This document shows positions 29,098 to 37,237 of a stretch of 64,000 bases of DNA, piece after piece. The notes beneath the pieces are model-generated. The model searched no databases. It was given only the letters and a program-made list of their open reading frames with translations, and was not told the DNA's origin. Origin of the DNA: Cohnella sp. CFH 77786 (lineage in GTDB: Bacteria; Bacillota; Bacilli; Paenibacillales; Paenibacillaceae); assembly GCF_019400745.1 (NCBI RefSeq), contig NZ_WJIB01000003.1, positions 124,001-188,000 on the forward strand. The letters are read 5' to 3'. The position numbers were made by a program, and so were the translations under genes. Each line of letters begins with the position of its first letter. Within the stretch, counting starts at the first letter, position 1.

Positions 29098-29960
29098 GCG
29101 CGATCTCCGGCTTTGCCGGCGGACCCGCAGAGCCGGATCTTGGCGGCGGCGGCTTCGCGGAGCGCGTTTTTGGCGGGCACCATGTATTTGCGCGGATCGT
29201 TCTCGTCCGGGCTTGCGGCGAATACCGCTTTGATGGCGTCCGTGAAGACGATCCGCAGCTCGGTCGCCACGTTCATTTTCGACATGCCGAGCGAAATGCA
29301 GGTTCTCACCTGAGCGTCGGGGATACCGGAGCCGCCGTGCAGGACGAGCGGCACCGCCACCTTGGAGGCGATGCGTCCGATCCGGTCGAAATCGATGTTC
29401 GGGTCTCCCTTATAAATGCCGTGCGCGGTGCCGATAGCCGGCGCGAGCGTCGGCACGCCGGTCAGCTCCACGAACCGGGCGCACTCGTCCGGGTCCGCGA
29501 GCAGCGCGTCCTTGTCCTCGACGACGATGTCGTCCTCCACGCCGCCCACTTTGCCCAGCTCCGCCTCGACGTTCACGCCGGCCGCGCGCGCGACTTCGAC
29601 GACCTTGGCCGTCTGCCGGACGTTCTCGTCGAAGGGCGAATGGGAGGCGTCGATCATGACCGACGTATAGCCGGCGCGGATGCACCGGACGATGAGATCG
29701 AAGTCGGTGCAGTGGTCCAGGTGAAGCGCGATCGGCACCGAGCTGCGATTCGCGGCCACGGTCGCCGCGGCCGCGATGTAATCGGGACCGAGATGTTTGA
29801 CCGTGCCGACCGTCGATTGGAGGATGAGCGGAGAACGCAGCTCCTCCGCCGCTTCGACGACCGCTTGAAGCATTTCCAGGGTATGGACGTTAAACGCTCC
29901 TACGCAGTAACCGCCCGCCCGGGCCGCCTGCAGCATCGATGTGGATGAGACCAACGGCAT
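29094..29960 (-). CDS. Class II fructose/tagatose-bisphosphate aldolase
   Basis: A 288-residue zinc-dependent aldolase splitting a ketose-1,6-bisphosphate to glyceraldehyde-3-phosphate and dihydroxyacetone phosphate. ALHLDHCTDFDLI carries the metal-binding His and catalytic Asp. VEAELGKVGG is conserved, and VLHGGSGIPD holds a further metal His. The length fits GatY/KbaY/FbaA. ATG 29960 follows GAGGAGG. It sits between the isomerase and the kinase in the operon, which supports a tagatose-type route. Confidence 0.92.
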   Translation of the reverse strand: MPLVSSTSMLQAARAGGYCVGAFNVHTLEMLQAVVEAAEELRSPLILQSTVGTVKHLGPDYIAAAATVAANRSSVPIALHLDHCTDFDLIVRCIRAGYTSVMIDASHSPFDENVRQTAKVVEVARAAGVNVEAELGKVGGVEDDIVVEDKDALLADPDECARFVELTGVPTLAPAIGTAHGIYKGDPNIDFDRIGRIASKVAVPLVLHGGSGIPDAQVRTCISLGMSKMNVATELRIVFTDAIKAVFAASPDENDPRKYMVPAKNALREAAAAKIRLCGSAGKAGDRA

Positions 29961-29985
29961 AACGAATCCTCCTCGCGGATGCGGG

Positions 29986-31044
29986 TTATTGGATTTTCAC
30001 GACCTGCGTCAAATTGCGGGGTTCGTCGGGGTTGACGTTCCGCTTGAGCGCCGTGTAGTAGCCGATGAATTGCAGCAGCGGCAGCGTCAGCGCGGCACGG
30101 GCATCGTCGCTCAGCGCCCTGCCTCCGGTGACGAACGCAAAGTCGGCGATCGCGGTATCTTCCCCCGTCTCGCTCGCTGCGACCAGCACCTTCGCCCCAT
30201 AGGCCTTCATCTCTTCCGCGACCTTCAATTCATACGCGCGGGCCTGCTCGGAGAGGATCAGGACGACGAGCGATCCCGGCTCGATAATCGACTTCGGTCC
30301 GTGTCGGAACTCCAGCGTGCCGAAGCTCTCCGTCCACACGTTGGCCATTTCCTTGATTTTGAGGCACGCTTCCTGGGCGATCCCGAACAACGGCCCCATT
30401 CCGAGGTAAATATAATTGCGGAACAGGTCATGGCCGTCCACGATCTGCTTGGCCAGCGCATCCGCCGCGGGCACGAGCGAGGCCCCCAAGGTCAAAGCCT
30501 CGTCCATCTGCTCCAAGAGGCCGGTCGAACCGGAAGCTAGCGCGATCGCCGCCTGCATGAGAAACGTCATGCTGCTGAACGATTTCGTCATCACTGTGCT
30601 CCGTTCCGCACCGAGCGGCGAAACCAGGCAGGGCGCCAGCCGGGCCATCGAGCTGTTCGGGTAACAGGTGATGCCGCAGACGGTCCAATCCGGCAAATCC
30701 ATGACGGACCGGATCGCGAGCACGACTTCGGACGATTCGCCGGAGCGGGACACGCCGACCAGCAGCTTGCGTCCCGGGGTCGACGAATGGCCGCGGAACA
30801 GCAAGATGTCGGAAGACGGATACGCGTATGCTTTCCTGCCCAGCCAGCTGCGGAAGGTGGCGGCCATGATTTGCGCTTGGTAGTACGAAGAGCCGGAGCC
30901 GATAAAGATCGTTTCGTCGTAGCCTCCGTCCCGCAAATGGTCCTCAATCCAGTCCCGCTGTTGTTCGAGTTGCTGCCTGGCTGCTGCCCATGCCTCATGC
31001 TGCCCGGCAATTTCCGGGTACGTCAACGTGCCGTAAGCGGCCAT
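29986..31044 (-). CDS. SIS-domain sugar isomerase/deaminase (AgaS-like)
   Basis: A 352-residue protein with two SIS domains. GSGSSYYQAQIMAATF and VSRSGESSEVVLAI form the first phosphosugar site, and ESFGTLEFRHGPKSI holds the conserved Glu/His of the GlmS-isomerase, FrlB and AgaS family. There is no glutaminase domain, so ammonia is released rather than used. With the downstream aldolase and kinase this fits galactosamine-6-phosphate deaminase/isomerase giving tagatose-6-phosphate; a fructosamine deglycase is the alternative. ATG 31044 has AAAGGAGAG 6 nt upstream; the open frame extends 24 codons further without a ribosome site. Confidence 0.82.
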   Translation of the reverse strand: MAAYGTLTYPEIAGQHEAWAAARQQLEQQRDWIEDHLRDGGYDETIFIGSGSSYYQAQIMAATFRSWLGRKAYAYPSSDILLFRGHSSTPGRKLLVGVSRSGESSEVVLAIRSVMDLPDWTVCGITCYPNSSMARLAPCLVSPLGAERSTVMTKSFSSMTFLMQAAIALASGSTGLLEQMDEALTLGASLVPAADALAKQIVDGHDLFRNYIYLGMGPLFGIAQEACLKIKEMANVWTESFGTLEFRHGPKSIIEPGSLVVLILSEQARAYELKVAEEMKAYGAKVLVAASETGEDTAIADFAFVTGGRALSDDARAALTLPLLQFIGYYTALKRNVNPDEPRNLTQVVKIQ

Positions 31045-31100
31045 GCGAATCTCTCCTTTACGATCCATGGTGGTCATCTTCGCTCCCACTATATCGCAAT

Positions 31101-31153
31101 AAAATGATTTATTCAATCACAAAAATGACCATTACAATCATTTTAAAGATTGA
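31101..31153. promoter_or_regulatory. Candidate DeoR operator cluster
   Basis: AAAATGATT (31101-31109) and AATCATTTT (31136-31144) are perfect 9-bp inverted arms. TGATT/AATCA (31105-31119) and CAATC/GATTG (31135-31152) are further nested inverted copies. All lie between the divergent isomerase operon and the ROK kinase, where a DeoR-type repressor would control both. Confidence 0.6.
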
Positions 31154-31178
31154 TTTTTGATAGCAAGAGACCTATAGT
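31150..31178 (+). promoter_or_regulatory. Promoter of the ROK kinase gene
   Basis: TTGATT (31150-31155), 17-bp spacer, TATAGT (31173-31178). The -35 overlaps the last CAATC/GATTG arm, so repressor binding would block it. Confidence 0.6.
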
Positions 31179-31249
31179 GAAGGGAAAGCGCGGCAACAAG
31201 GAAAAGTGCCGGTCGTCCCGTAATGGCGGGAAAAGAGGAGGCAGCGGCG

Positions 31250-32224
31250 ATGGGAAGGTATGCGTTCGGTGTTGACGTCGGAGGTACGAATATCGAGTGC
31301 GGAATCGTCCGTCCGGAAGGCACGCCTATATGGCGGAGCCGCGTCCGCACCGAACCGCGGAAGGGCAACGAACACGTCATGGCGCTGATCGCCGGCCAGG
31401 TGCGGGAAGGGTTGCGGGAGACGGGGATTCCGGCGGAGGACGTTCTTGCCGTCGGGGTCGGCATGCCGGGACTGGTCGAGCCGCTGCGAGGGGTTTCAAT
31501 CCGATCGACGAACCTGTTTTTCCGCGATTATCCGGTTGCGGCGAAGCTGATGGAGCTGACGGGACTGCCGGTTTATATCGAAAACGACGTAAAACTGTAC
31601 GTATACGGGGAATCGTGCTATGGCGCCGGGAGGGGCTATCGGCACGTGCTCGGCTTGACGCTGGGCACCGGACTCGCGGCAGCGCTCGTGAACGACGGCC
31701 GCCTCTATAACGGCAGCGGGTGTCCGGGCGAGATCGGGCACATTCCGATCGACGAGATCCCTTATCCGTGCGGATGCGGGCTGACCGGCTGCCTGGAGAC
31801 GGCGGTGTCCGCCACCGGCCTCGTACGGCAAGCGGTCTCAGCTCTGGCGGACGGAAGCGGCGATCATGCGGACAGCTTGCTGGCCAAGCTATACCCCGAC
31901 CTGGGACAGCTGACGGCCAAAGACATCTCGGACGCTTACGATCAGGGAGACGCGCTGGCCGTCGCGATCATGGAGCGGTCGGGCCGGCTGCTGGGGAGGA
32001 CGCTCTCCTACATCGTCCCGATGGTCAGCCCGGACGTCATCCTCGTCGGAGGCGGAGCGGCGCAAGCCGGAGACCGGCTGCTCGGTCCGGCCAAAGAAAC
32101 GCTGTACGCGAGCATAATGCCCGTTTACCGGGAGAACTTGGCATTCGTTACGGGGGAGCTGGGCAGCGACGCCGGCGTTCTCGGGAGCGCCAAGTGGGCG
32201 TTCGACCGGTCGGCAGGCGAGTGA
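31250..32224 (+). CDS. ROK-family sugar kinase
   Basis: A 324-residue kinase. The N-terminal phosphate motif is FGVDVGGTNIECG, and the zinc motif is YPCGCGLTGCLE. There is no helix-turn-helix, so it is an enzyme rather than a repressor. It is divergent from and probably co-regulated with the isomerase-aldolase-kinase-DeoR operon. It could therefore phosphorylate the incoming hexose or hexosamine (for example N-acetylgalactosamine or allose). Substrate unproven. ATG 31250 has GAGGAGG upstream. Confidence 0.88.
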   Translation: MGRYAFGVDVGGTNIECGIVRPEGTPIWRSRVRTEPRKGNEHVMALIAGQVREGLRETGIPAEDVLAVGVGMPGLVEPLRGVSIRSTNLFFRDYPVAAKLMELTGLPVYIENDVKLYVYGESCYGAGRGYRHVLGLTLGTGLAAALVNDGRLYNGSGCPGEIGHIPIDEIPYPCGCGLTGCLETAVSATGLVRQAVSALADGSGDHADSLLAKLYPDLGQLTAKDISDAYDQGDALAVAIMERSGRLLGRTLSYIVPMVSPDVILVGGGAAQAGDRLLGPAKETLYASIMPVYRENLAFVTGELGSDAGVLGSAKWAFDRSAGE

Positions 32225-32269
32225 TCTCCGGGGGGGTGAAGCAAGGCCTAAAGCGGTTGCCGGGCAGGA

Positions 32270-32298
32270 TTGACAAGTTTTGGGGCCTTGGCCATAAT
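32270..32298 (+). promoter_or_regulatory. Promoter of MFS transporter gene
   Basis: TTGACA (32270-32275), 17-bp spacer, CATAAT (32293-32298): near-consensus sigma-A promoter. Confidence 0.7.
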
Positions 32299-32369
32299 GG
32301 GAAAGCATACATTGAGGTTTAGAAAGTATCCTCTCCCATTTCTTAACCGGAAAGAAGGCTTCCCTTCCC

Positions 32370-33767
32370 GTGTCCAAGTCCACCAACATCGCGATGGTCA
32401 CCGCCGGCCTGCTTGCGGCGCTCTTCATCGGAGCGCTGGACGTCACCGTCGTGGCCACGGCCATGCCCCGAATCTCCGAGGATTTGCAAGGCATGAGCCT
32501 AATGAGCTGGGTATTCTCGATTTATACGCTGACCACGTGCGTGACCACCCCGATTTTCGGAAAATTGACCGATCTGTTCGGCCGCAAGCTCGTGTTCGCG
32601 ATCGGAGTCGTCTTATTCGTGCTCGGATCGGTTCTTTGCGGACTGGCGGAGTCGATGACGGCGCTCGTTCTGTTCCGAGCCGTGCAGGGAATCGGCGCGG
32701 GGGCGCTGAATCCCGTGTGCTTCACCATCGTGGGCGATATCTTTCCCGGGGAGAAGCGCGCCCGCATGATGGGCGTCTTCGGTTCCGTCTGGTCGGTCGC
32801 GGGCCTCCTGGGTCCGCTGGTCGGGGGGTATTTCGTCGATTACGTCAACTGGCGGTGGATTTTCTTCATCAACGTTCCGATCGGCATCGCCGCCCTCGTA
32901 CTGGTCGTCATTTTCCTGCATGAGCGTTTCGAGAGGAAACGGAAATCCATCGACTACCTCGGCGCCCTCACGTTCACCGTCTCGCTTTCCACGCTGATGT
33001 ACGCGCTGCTCAGCGGCGGAGAGCAGCATCCATGGGATTCGCCGCTGATCGTCGTGCTTATGGCTGCGGCGGTTTTGTTCCTCGTTCTGTTCCTGTGGGT
33101 GGAGAGGAGGGCGGAAGAGCCGATGATGCCGCCGGCCATCTTCAAGATTCGCGTCATGAACGTGGCGAACGTCAGCGGTTTCCTCGCGTTCAGCGTCACG
33201 ACGGGCATGATGGTTTACGCTCCGGTCTGGATCCAGTCGGTGCTCGGCCACTCGGCGACGGGCTCCGGCTTTACCGTCATGCCGATGTCGCTCGCTTGGC
33301 CGCTGGCCGCCACGATCGTGGGAAGAATCATGTACCGCGTCGGCATCAAGGCGTCCGTCGTGTTCGGCTCGCTCGTCGTGCTGGCCGCGGGCGTTTGGCT
33401 CGCCGCGATGACCGCGGATTCCCCGTACGCCTATTGGGTAGGGGTCATGGTCCTGTTCGGCTTCGGCATGGGATTCGTATCCACTCCGTCCGCGGTCATC
33501 ATCCAATCCGTCGTCGGTTGGGAAATGCGCGGGGTGGCCAACGCAACGAACTCGCTGATGCGTTCGCTGGGACAAACCGTCGGTGTCGCCGTTTTCGGCA
33601 CGATCTTCAACCATTACGTCACGACCGACCCCGGGACGAAGCCGGAGCTCGCGGCGGGCATGCACGCGATATTCGTCCTGCTTGCCGCGATCACGGCGGC
33701 CAATCTGATCGCCGTCCTGTTCCTGCCCGGTCACGCCAAAGTAATGGCGCAGCAGAAATCGCATTGA
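32370..33767 (+). CDS. MFS transporter, DHA2 (EmrB/QacA) drug exporter family
   Basis: A 465-residue proton-driven exporter with 14 predicted transmembrane helices. LDVTVVATAMPRISEDL in helix 1 and GKLTDLFGRKLVFAIG (motif A) are typical of DHA2 proteins; GSVWSVAGLLGPLVGG is the motif C antiporter signature. The likely role is efflux of drugs or other toxic organics. It starts at GTG 32370; GAAAGAAGG lies ~11 nt upstream, a slightly long spacing. Single-gene unit with its own promoter and terminator. Confidence 0.9.
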   Translation: MSKSTNIAMVTAGLLAALFIGALDVTVVATAMPRISEDLQGMSLMSWVFSIYTLTTCVTTPIFGKLTDLFGRKLVFAIGVVLFVLGSVLCGLAESMTALVLFRAVQGIGAGALNPVCFTIVGDIFPGEKRARMMGVFGSVWSVAGLLGPLVGGYFVDYVNWRWIFFINVPIGIAALVLVVIFLHERFERKRKSIDYLGALTFTVSLSTLMYALLSGGEQHPWDSPLIVVLMAAAVLFLVLFLWVERRAEEPMMPPAIFKIRVMNVANVSGFLAFSVTTGMMVYAPVWIQSVLGHSATGSGFTVMPMSLAWPLAATIVGRIMYRVGIKASVVFGSLVVLAAGVWLAAMTADSPYAYWVGVMVLFGFGMGFVSTPSAVIIQSVVGWEMRGVANATNSLMRSLGQTVGVAVFGTIFNHYVTTDPGTKPELAAGMHAIFVLLAAITAANLIAVLFLPGHAKVMAQQKSH

Positions 33768-33792
33768 CGGCAAACGTCAGAGGAGCGGAATC

Positions 33793-33820
33793 AAGGCGGA
33801 GCTTCGGTTTTGCCTTTTTT
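33793..33820 (+). terminator. Terminator with UUCG tetraloop
   Basis: AAGGCGGAGC-TTCG-GTTTTGCC stem (some G-U pairs) followed by T6. It ends the MFS gene. Confidence 0.8.
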
Positions 33821-33914
33821 CTGCGATTGACCATTTAATGAACAACGATCAAGTAAACTCCATCGGCGAATTCGAATGCATCGAGTGAATCAAGCCAGAT
33901 GAAGGGCTTGCCGG

Positions 33915-33997
33915 TAAATCTGTATGAAATTTCGAATAGAATGGCGGGAATGCTGGGGAAAAGAGTACATTCCATTATGAATTTTCATACAGATTTA
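33915..33997. repeat. 83-bp palindromic element
   Basis: Perfect 15-bp terminal arms at 33915-33929 and 33983-33997 (TAAATCTGTATGAAA and its complement), with further partly complementary sequence inside, in an AT-rich gap of 520 bp. A partial copy of one arm follows at 34014-34047. Related sequence recurs near 43527-43600. It may be a MITE-like or extragenic palindromic repeat. Confidence 0.6.
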
Positions 33998-34210
33998 TCG
34001 AAAATACTGCTTTCATGAATTTTCTATATGATTATTCATACAGAATTGAACGTGCCGAATCATGGAAAGTGTTCGAGGAACGTTACTGGATAAGGCACGC
34101 CTGAGTCTAACCGGGTATGGCCCCGACAAAACGAGCTGCTTATCATAGTTGGGTGTTAATGCGTGTTGAATGCGAATGGGTAAGCGGTAGTTTTTTTCGC
34201 ACTTTCTCAA

Positions 34211-34240
34211 TTGACTTTCGGACTTCCCCGATGAGATAAT
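34211..34240 (+). promoter_or_regulatory. Promoter of LacI-ThuA-Gfo operon
   Basis: TTGACT (34211-34216), 18-bp spacer, GATAAT (34235-34240). The -10 overlaps the operator palindrome. Confidence 0.6.
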
Positions 34241-34255
34241 GTACGCGCGTACATT
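34238..34255. promoter_or_regulatory. LacI-type operator
   Basis: AATGTACGCGCGTACATT is a perfect 18-bp palindrome with a central CG, as usual for LacI-family operators. It overlaps the -10 and the likely start of transcription, 34 bp before the LacI-type gene. Confidence 0.75.
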
Positions 34256-34288
34256 TGGAAGGACAACATTACGGAACGGAATGATCCG

Positions 34289-35326
34289 ATGACCACACGC
34301 AAAGAGGTGGCCGAGCTCGCCGGCGTGTCCGAGGCGACCGTATCCCGGGTGCTGAACGGAGTCGGTCCGATCAAGGAATCGACCCGGCGGCGGGTCATGG
34401 AAGCGGCGCAGCGGCTGGGCTACCACCTGAACGCGGTCGCTTCGAGCTTCGCCCGGGGCCGGAGCGGCAACCTCGGCGTCGTCCTGCCGCATGTGCCCAA
34501 GGTCCACTTGTTCTCGACGTATTACTTCTCCGAAATCCTGAGCGGCATCGGGGAAGCGGTGCACGGGCGAGGGTACGGCTTGCTGCTGCTGTTCCGGAAC
34601 CCGGCCGAGCCGTACGACTACGTGTCGCTGTTCCGGACGCTTCGGATCGATGCCGGCATCGTCCTCGGAGCCAGCTCCTTGCCGTCGGAGATGGCGGGAA
34701 TCCGGCAGATGTCGGAGGCGAACCTCCCCTGCTGCGTCATGGATCAGCATTTCGCCGACATCCGCATCGGCACGGTCGCCGCCGACCATGTGGAGGGCGC
34801 CTACCGGGCGGTGAGGCATTTGCTCGGCAGGGGGTATCGGCGAATCGGGTTCCTCAACGGTTCCCCGCAATATTCCAACAGCGCCGACCGGTTGGCAGGT
34901 TACCGCAAGGCGCTGAAGGAAGCGGGCATCGAGCCGGACGATTCCTTGCTCTATGCCGGGAACTACAGCTGGACGAGCGGGAATAAGGCGGCGGCTGCGG
35001 TATTTGCCGATCTGGGCCGGCTGGACGCCTTGTTCGTGGCGAACGACCGGATGGCGATCGGCCTGATCCAAGGCTTGCGGGATCAGGGCTGCTCGTTGCC
35101 GGACGATCTGCCGATCGTCGCTTACGACGATTCGGACGCCGCGCGGATGAGCGAGCCCCCTCTGACGACGGTGCGCGTGCCGTTCTACGAAATGGGCAAG
35201 CTGGCGGCGGAGCGGGTGCTGGACCTCGCAGCGCCGTCTTCCGGCGGAGACGGCGCGTTTTTCGAGGACATGCTGCGGCCCGAGCTGGTGGTGCGAAGAT
35301 CTTGCGGAACGCCGAAGGAGGTTTAG
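34289..35326 (+). CDS. LacI-family transcriptional regulator
   Basis: A 345-residue repressor. The N-terminal helix-turn-helix and hinge read TRKEVAELAGVSEATVSRVLNG...RRRVMEAAQRLGY. The periplasmic-binding-like sensor domain has GNLGVVLPHV, GYRRIGFLNGSP and DALFVANDRMAIG. It is the first gene of an operon with a ThuA-like protein and a Gfo/Idh oxidoreductase. A perfect operator palindrome overlaps its own promoter, indicating autoregulation and control of the operon by a sugar-like inducer. Confidence 0.92.
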   Translation: MTTRKEVAELAGVSEATVSRVLNGVGPIKESTRRRVMEAAQRLGYHLNAVASSFARGRSGNLGVVLPHVPKVHLFSTYYFSEILSGIGEAVHGRGYGLLLLFRNPAEPYDYVSLFRTLRIDAGIVLGASSLPSEMAGIRQMSEANLPCCVMDQHFADIRIGTVAADHVEGAYRAVRHLLGRGYRRIGFLNGSPQYSNSADRLAGYRKALKEAGIEPDDSLLYAGNYSWTSGNKAAAAVFADLGRLDALFVANDRMAIGLIQGLRDQGCSLPDDLPIVAYDDSDAARMSEPPLTTVRVPFYEMGKLAAERVLDLAAPSSGGDGAFFEDMLRPELVVRRSCGTPKEV

Positions 35327-35329
35327 GAC

Positions 35330-36007
35330 ATGAAGAAAGCGCTAATCGTATGGGGCGGCTGGGACGGCCATCAGCCGAAAGAGGTCGCGGCCCATTTCCG
35401 GGACATCCTGGAGCGGGAACGGTTCGAGGTGGAAGTGTCGGACACCCTGCAGGCATTCGCGGATGCCGGCAAGCTGAAGGCGCTCGACCTGATCGTCCCG
35501 ATCTGGACGATGGGCAAAATCGAGCAGGAGCTCGTGAACAACGTATCGGAAGCGGTGCAGGGAGGCGTCGGTCTCGCCGGCTGCCATGGCGGCATGTGCG
35601 ACGCGTTCCGCGAGAACGTGGACTGGCAGTTCATGACCGGCGGCCAATGGGTGGCTCACCCGGGCAACGACGGCGTAGAGTACGTAGTGAACATCGCGAA
35701 CAGCACCAGTCCGCTGGTGGACGGCATCGAAGACTTCGCCGTGAAGAGCGAGCAGTACTACATGCATATCGATCCTGCGGTCGAGGTGCTCGCGACGACG
35801 CGTTTCCCGGTCGTGCCGGGACCGCATTCGCTGAACAAAGCCGTCGACATGCCGGTCGTGTGGACGAAGCGGTGGGGGATCGGCAGGGTCTATTACAATT
35901 CCCTCGGCCATCAGGCGGACATCGTCCGGATGCCCGAGGTGTCGGAGCTCATGAGGCGCGGATTCCTCTGGGCCGCGCAAGGCAAGCCGCAATCATCCGC
36001 TCAATGA
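35330..36007 (+). CDS. ThuA-like domain protein
   Basis: A 225-residue protein of the ThuA (trehalose utilisation) glutamine-amidotransferase-like fold. [16 protein letters not shown] matches the position of the nucleophile elbow; [11 protein letters not shown] and [15 protein letters not shown] are family-typical. ThuA-type proteins occur with Gfo/Idh oxidoreductases in glycoside or 3-keto-sugar catabolism. ATG 35330 lies three bases after the LacI gene stop, with GGAGG upstream, so translation is coupled. Precise reaction unknown. Confidence 0.85.
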   Translation: MKKALIVWGGWDGHQPKEVAAHFRDILERERFEVEVSDTLQAFADAGKLKALDLIVPIWTMGKIEQELVNNVSEAVQGGVGLAGCHGGMCDAFRENVDWQFMTGGQWVAHPGNDGVEYVVNIANSTSPLVDGIEDFAVKSEQYYMHIDPAVEVLATTRFPVVPGPHSLNKAVDMPVVWTKRWGIGRVYYNSLGHQADIVRMPEVSELMRRGFLWAAQGKPQSSAQ

Positions 36008-36074
36008 AGGCAAGCCTAGATACGCCAACTTGGCACGAGTATACGCGATTACGCACAAGAGGAGACAGAGAAGC

Positions 36075-37175
36075 ATGGAAAAGCTGAAAGTAGGCATTAT
36101 CGGAACCGGCAACATCAGCGGCATTTATTTTCAGAACGGCAAACGCTTCGAATCGATGGAAGTGGTCGCCTGCGCGGACATCGACGTCGAGCGGGCGAAG
36201 GCGAAAGCCGCCGAGCACGGGGTGCGCGGCTGCTCGGTGGAGGAGTTGCTTGCCGACCCGGACATCCAAATGGTGATCAACCTGACGATTCCGCAGGCCC
36301 ATGCCTCCGTGTGCATGAAGGCGCTCGAAGCGGGCAAGCACGTCTACGTGGAGAAGCCCCTGTCCGTCACCCGCGAGGAAGGCAAGCAGCTGCTCGAGCT
36401 CGCCGACCGCAAAGGGCTGCGCGTCGGCTGCGCCCCGGACACGTTCCTCGGAGCCGGCATCCAGACAAGCGTGAAGTTGATCGAAGACGGCTGGATCGGC
36501 ACGCCGATCGGCGCGACGGCCTTCATGATCAGCGGAGGTCCCGAGAGCTGGCATCCGTCGCCGGAGTTCTTCTACCAAATCGGCGGCGGCCCGATGTTCG
36601 ATATGGGTCCCTACTATTTGACCGCCATGGTCGCGATGCTGGGACCGATCACCCGGGTGACGGGTTCGGCGCGCATTTCCCATCCCGAACGCACGATCAC
36701 GAGCCAGCCCAAATTCGGGCAAGTCATGAAAGTGGAGACGCCGACCCATATCGCGGGCGTCATCGACTTCGCTTCCGGCCCGATCGGGACGCTGCTCACG
36801 ACCTTCGACGTGCCGGGCGGCTCCACGCTTCCCCGGATCGAAGTCTACGGCAGCCAGGGTACGCTGTCGGTCCCAGACCCCAACACCTTCGGCGGTCCGG
36901 TCAAGGTGTATCGCGCGGGCTCCCGCGAATGGTCGGAAATTCCGCTCACGCACGGCAAAGCCGAGAACGCCCGCGGCGTCGGGGCGGCGGATATGGCCAA
37001 AGCCATCCTCACCGGGCGCAAGCACCGCGCCAGCGGCGCCATGGCCTACCATGTGCTGGAGGCGATGCACGGCTTCCATGACGCGGCCGCGCAAGGCGCG
37101 CATTACGTCATGAAGAGCACCTGCGACAAGCCGGCTCCGCTGCCGCTCGGCCTGCACGACCACGCGCTGGATTGA
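36075..37175 (+). CDS. Gfo/Idh/MocA family oxidoreductase
   Basis: A 366-residue NAD(P)-dependent oxidoreductase. The Rossmann motif is [11 protein letters not shown], the catalytic motif is [11 protein letters not shown], and the C-terminal domain has [16 protein letters not shown]. It is the third gene of the LacI-ThuA operon. The set suggests oxidation of a disaccharide or polyol. ATG 36075 is preferred to the longer frame because GGAG is at 36061-36064; spacing is about 10 nt. Confidence 0.9.
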   Translation: MEKLKVGIIGTGNISGIYFQNGKRFESMEVVACADIDVERAKAKAAEHGVRGCSVEELLADPDIQMVINLTIPQAHASVCMKALEAGKHVYVEKPLSVTREEGKQLLELADRKGLRVGCAPDTFLGAGIQTSVKLIEDGWIGTPIGATAFMISGGPESWHPSPEFFYQIGGGPMFDMGPYYLTAMVAMLGPITRVTGSARISHPERTITSQPKFGQVMKVETPTHIAGVIDFASGPIGTLLTTFDVPGGSTLPRIEVYGSQGTLSVPDPNTFGGPVKVYRAGSREWSEIPLTHGKAENARGVGAADMAKAILTGRKHRASGAMAYHVLEAMHGFHDAAAQGAHYVMKSTCDKPAPLPLGLHDHALD

Positions 37176-37191
37176 GTCATTTCAAATCAGG

Positions 37192-37230
37192 AAAGCTCCT
37201 CTCTTGCCGGACAGGCAGGGAAGGAGCTTT
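37192..37230. terminator. Bidirectional terminator
   Basis: AAAGCTCCT (37192-37200) pairs with AGGAGCTTT (37222-37230), with extra pairing inside, followed by T-rich sequence. It separates convergent genes. Confidence 0.8.
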
Positions 37231-37237
37231 TGCTATC

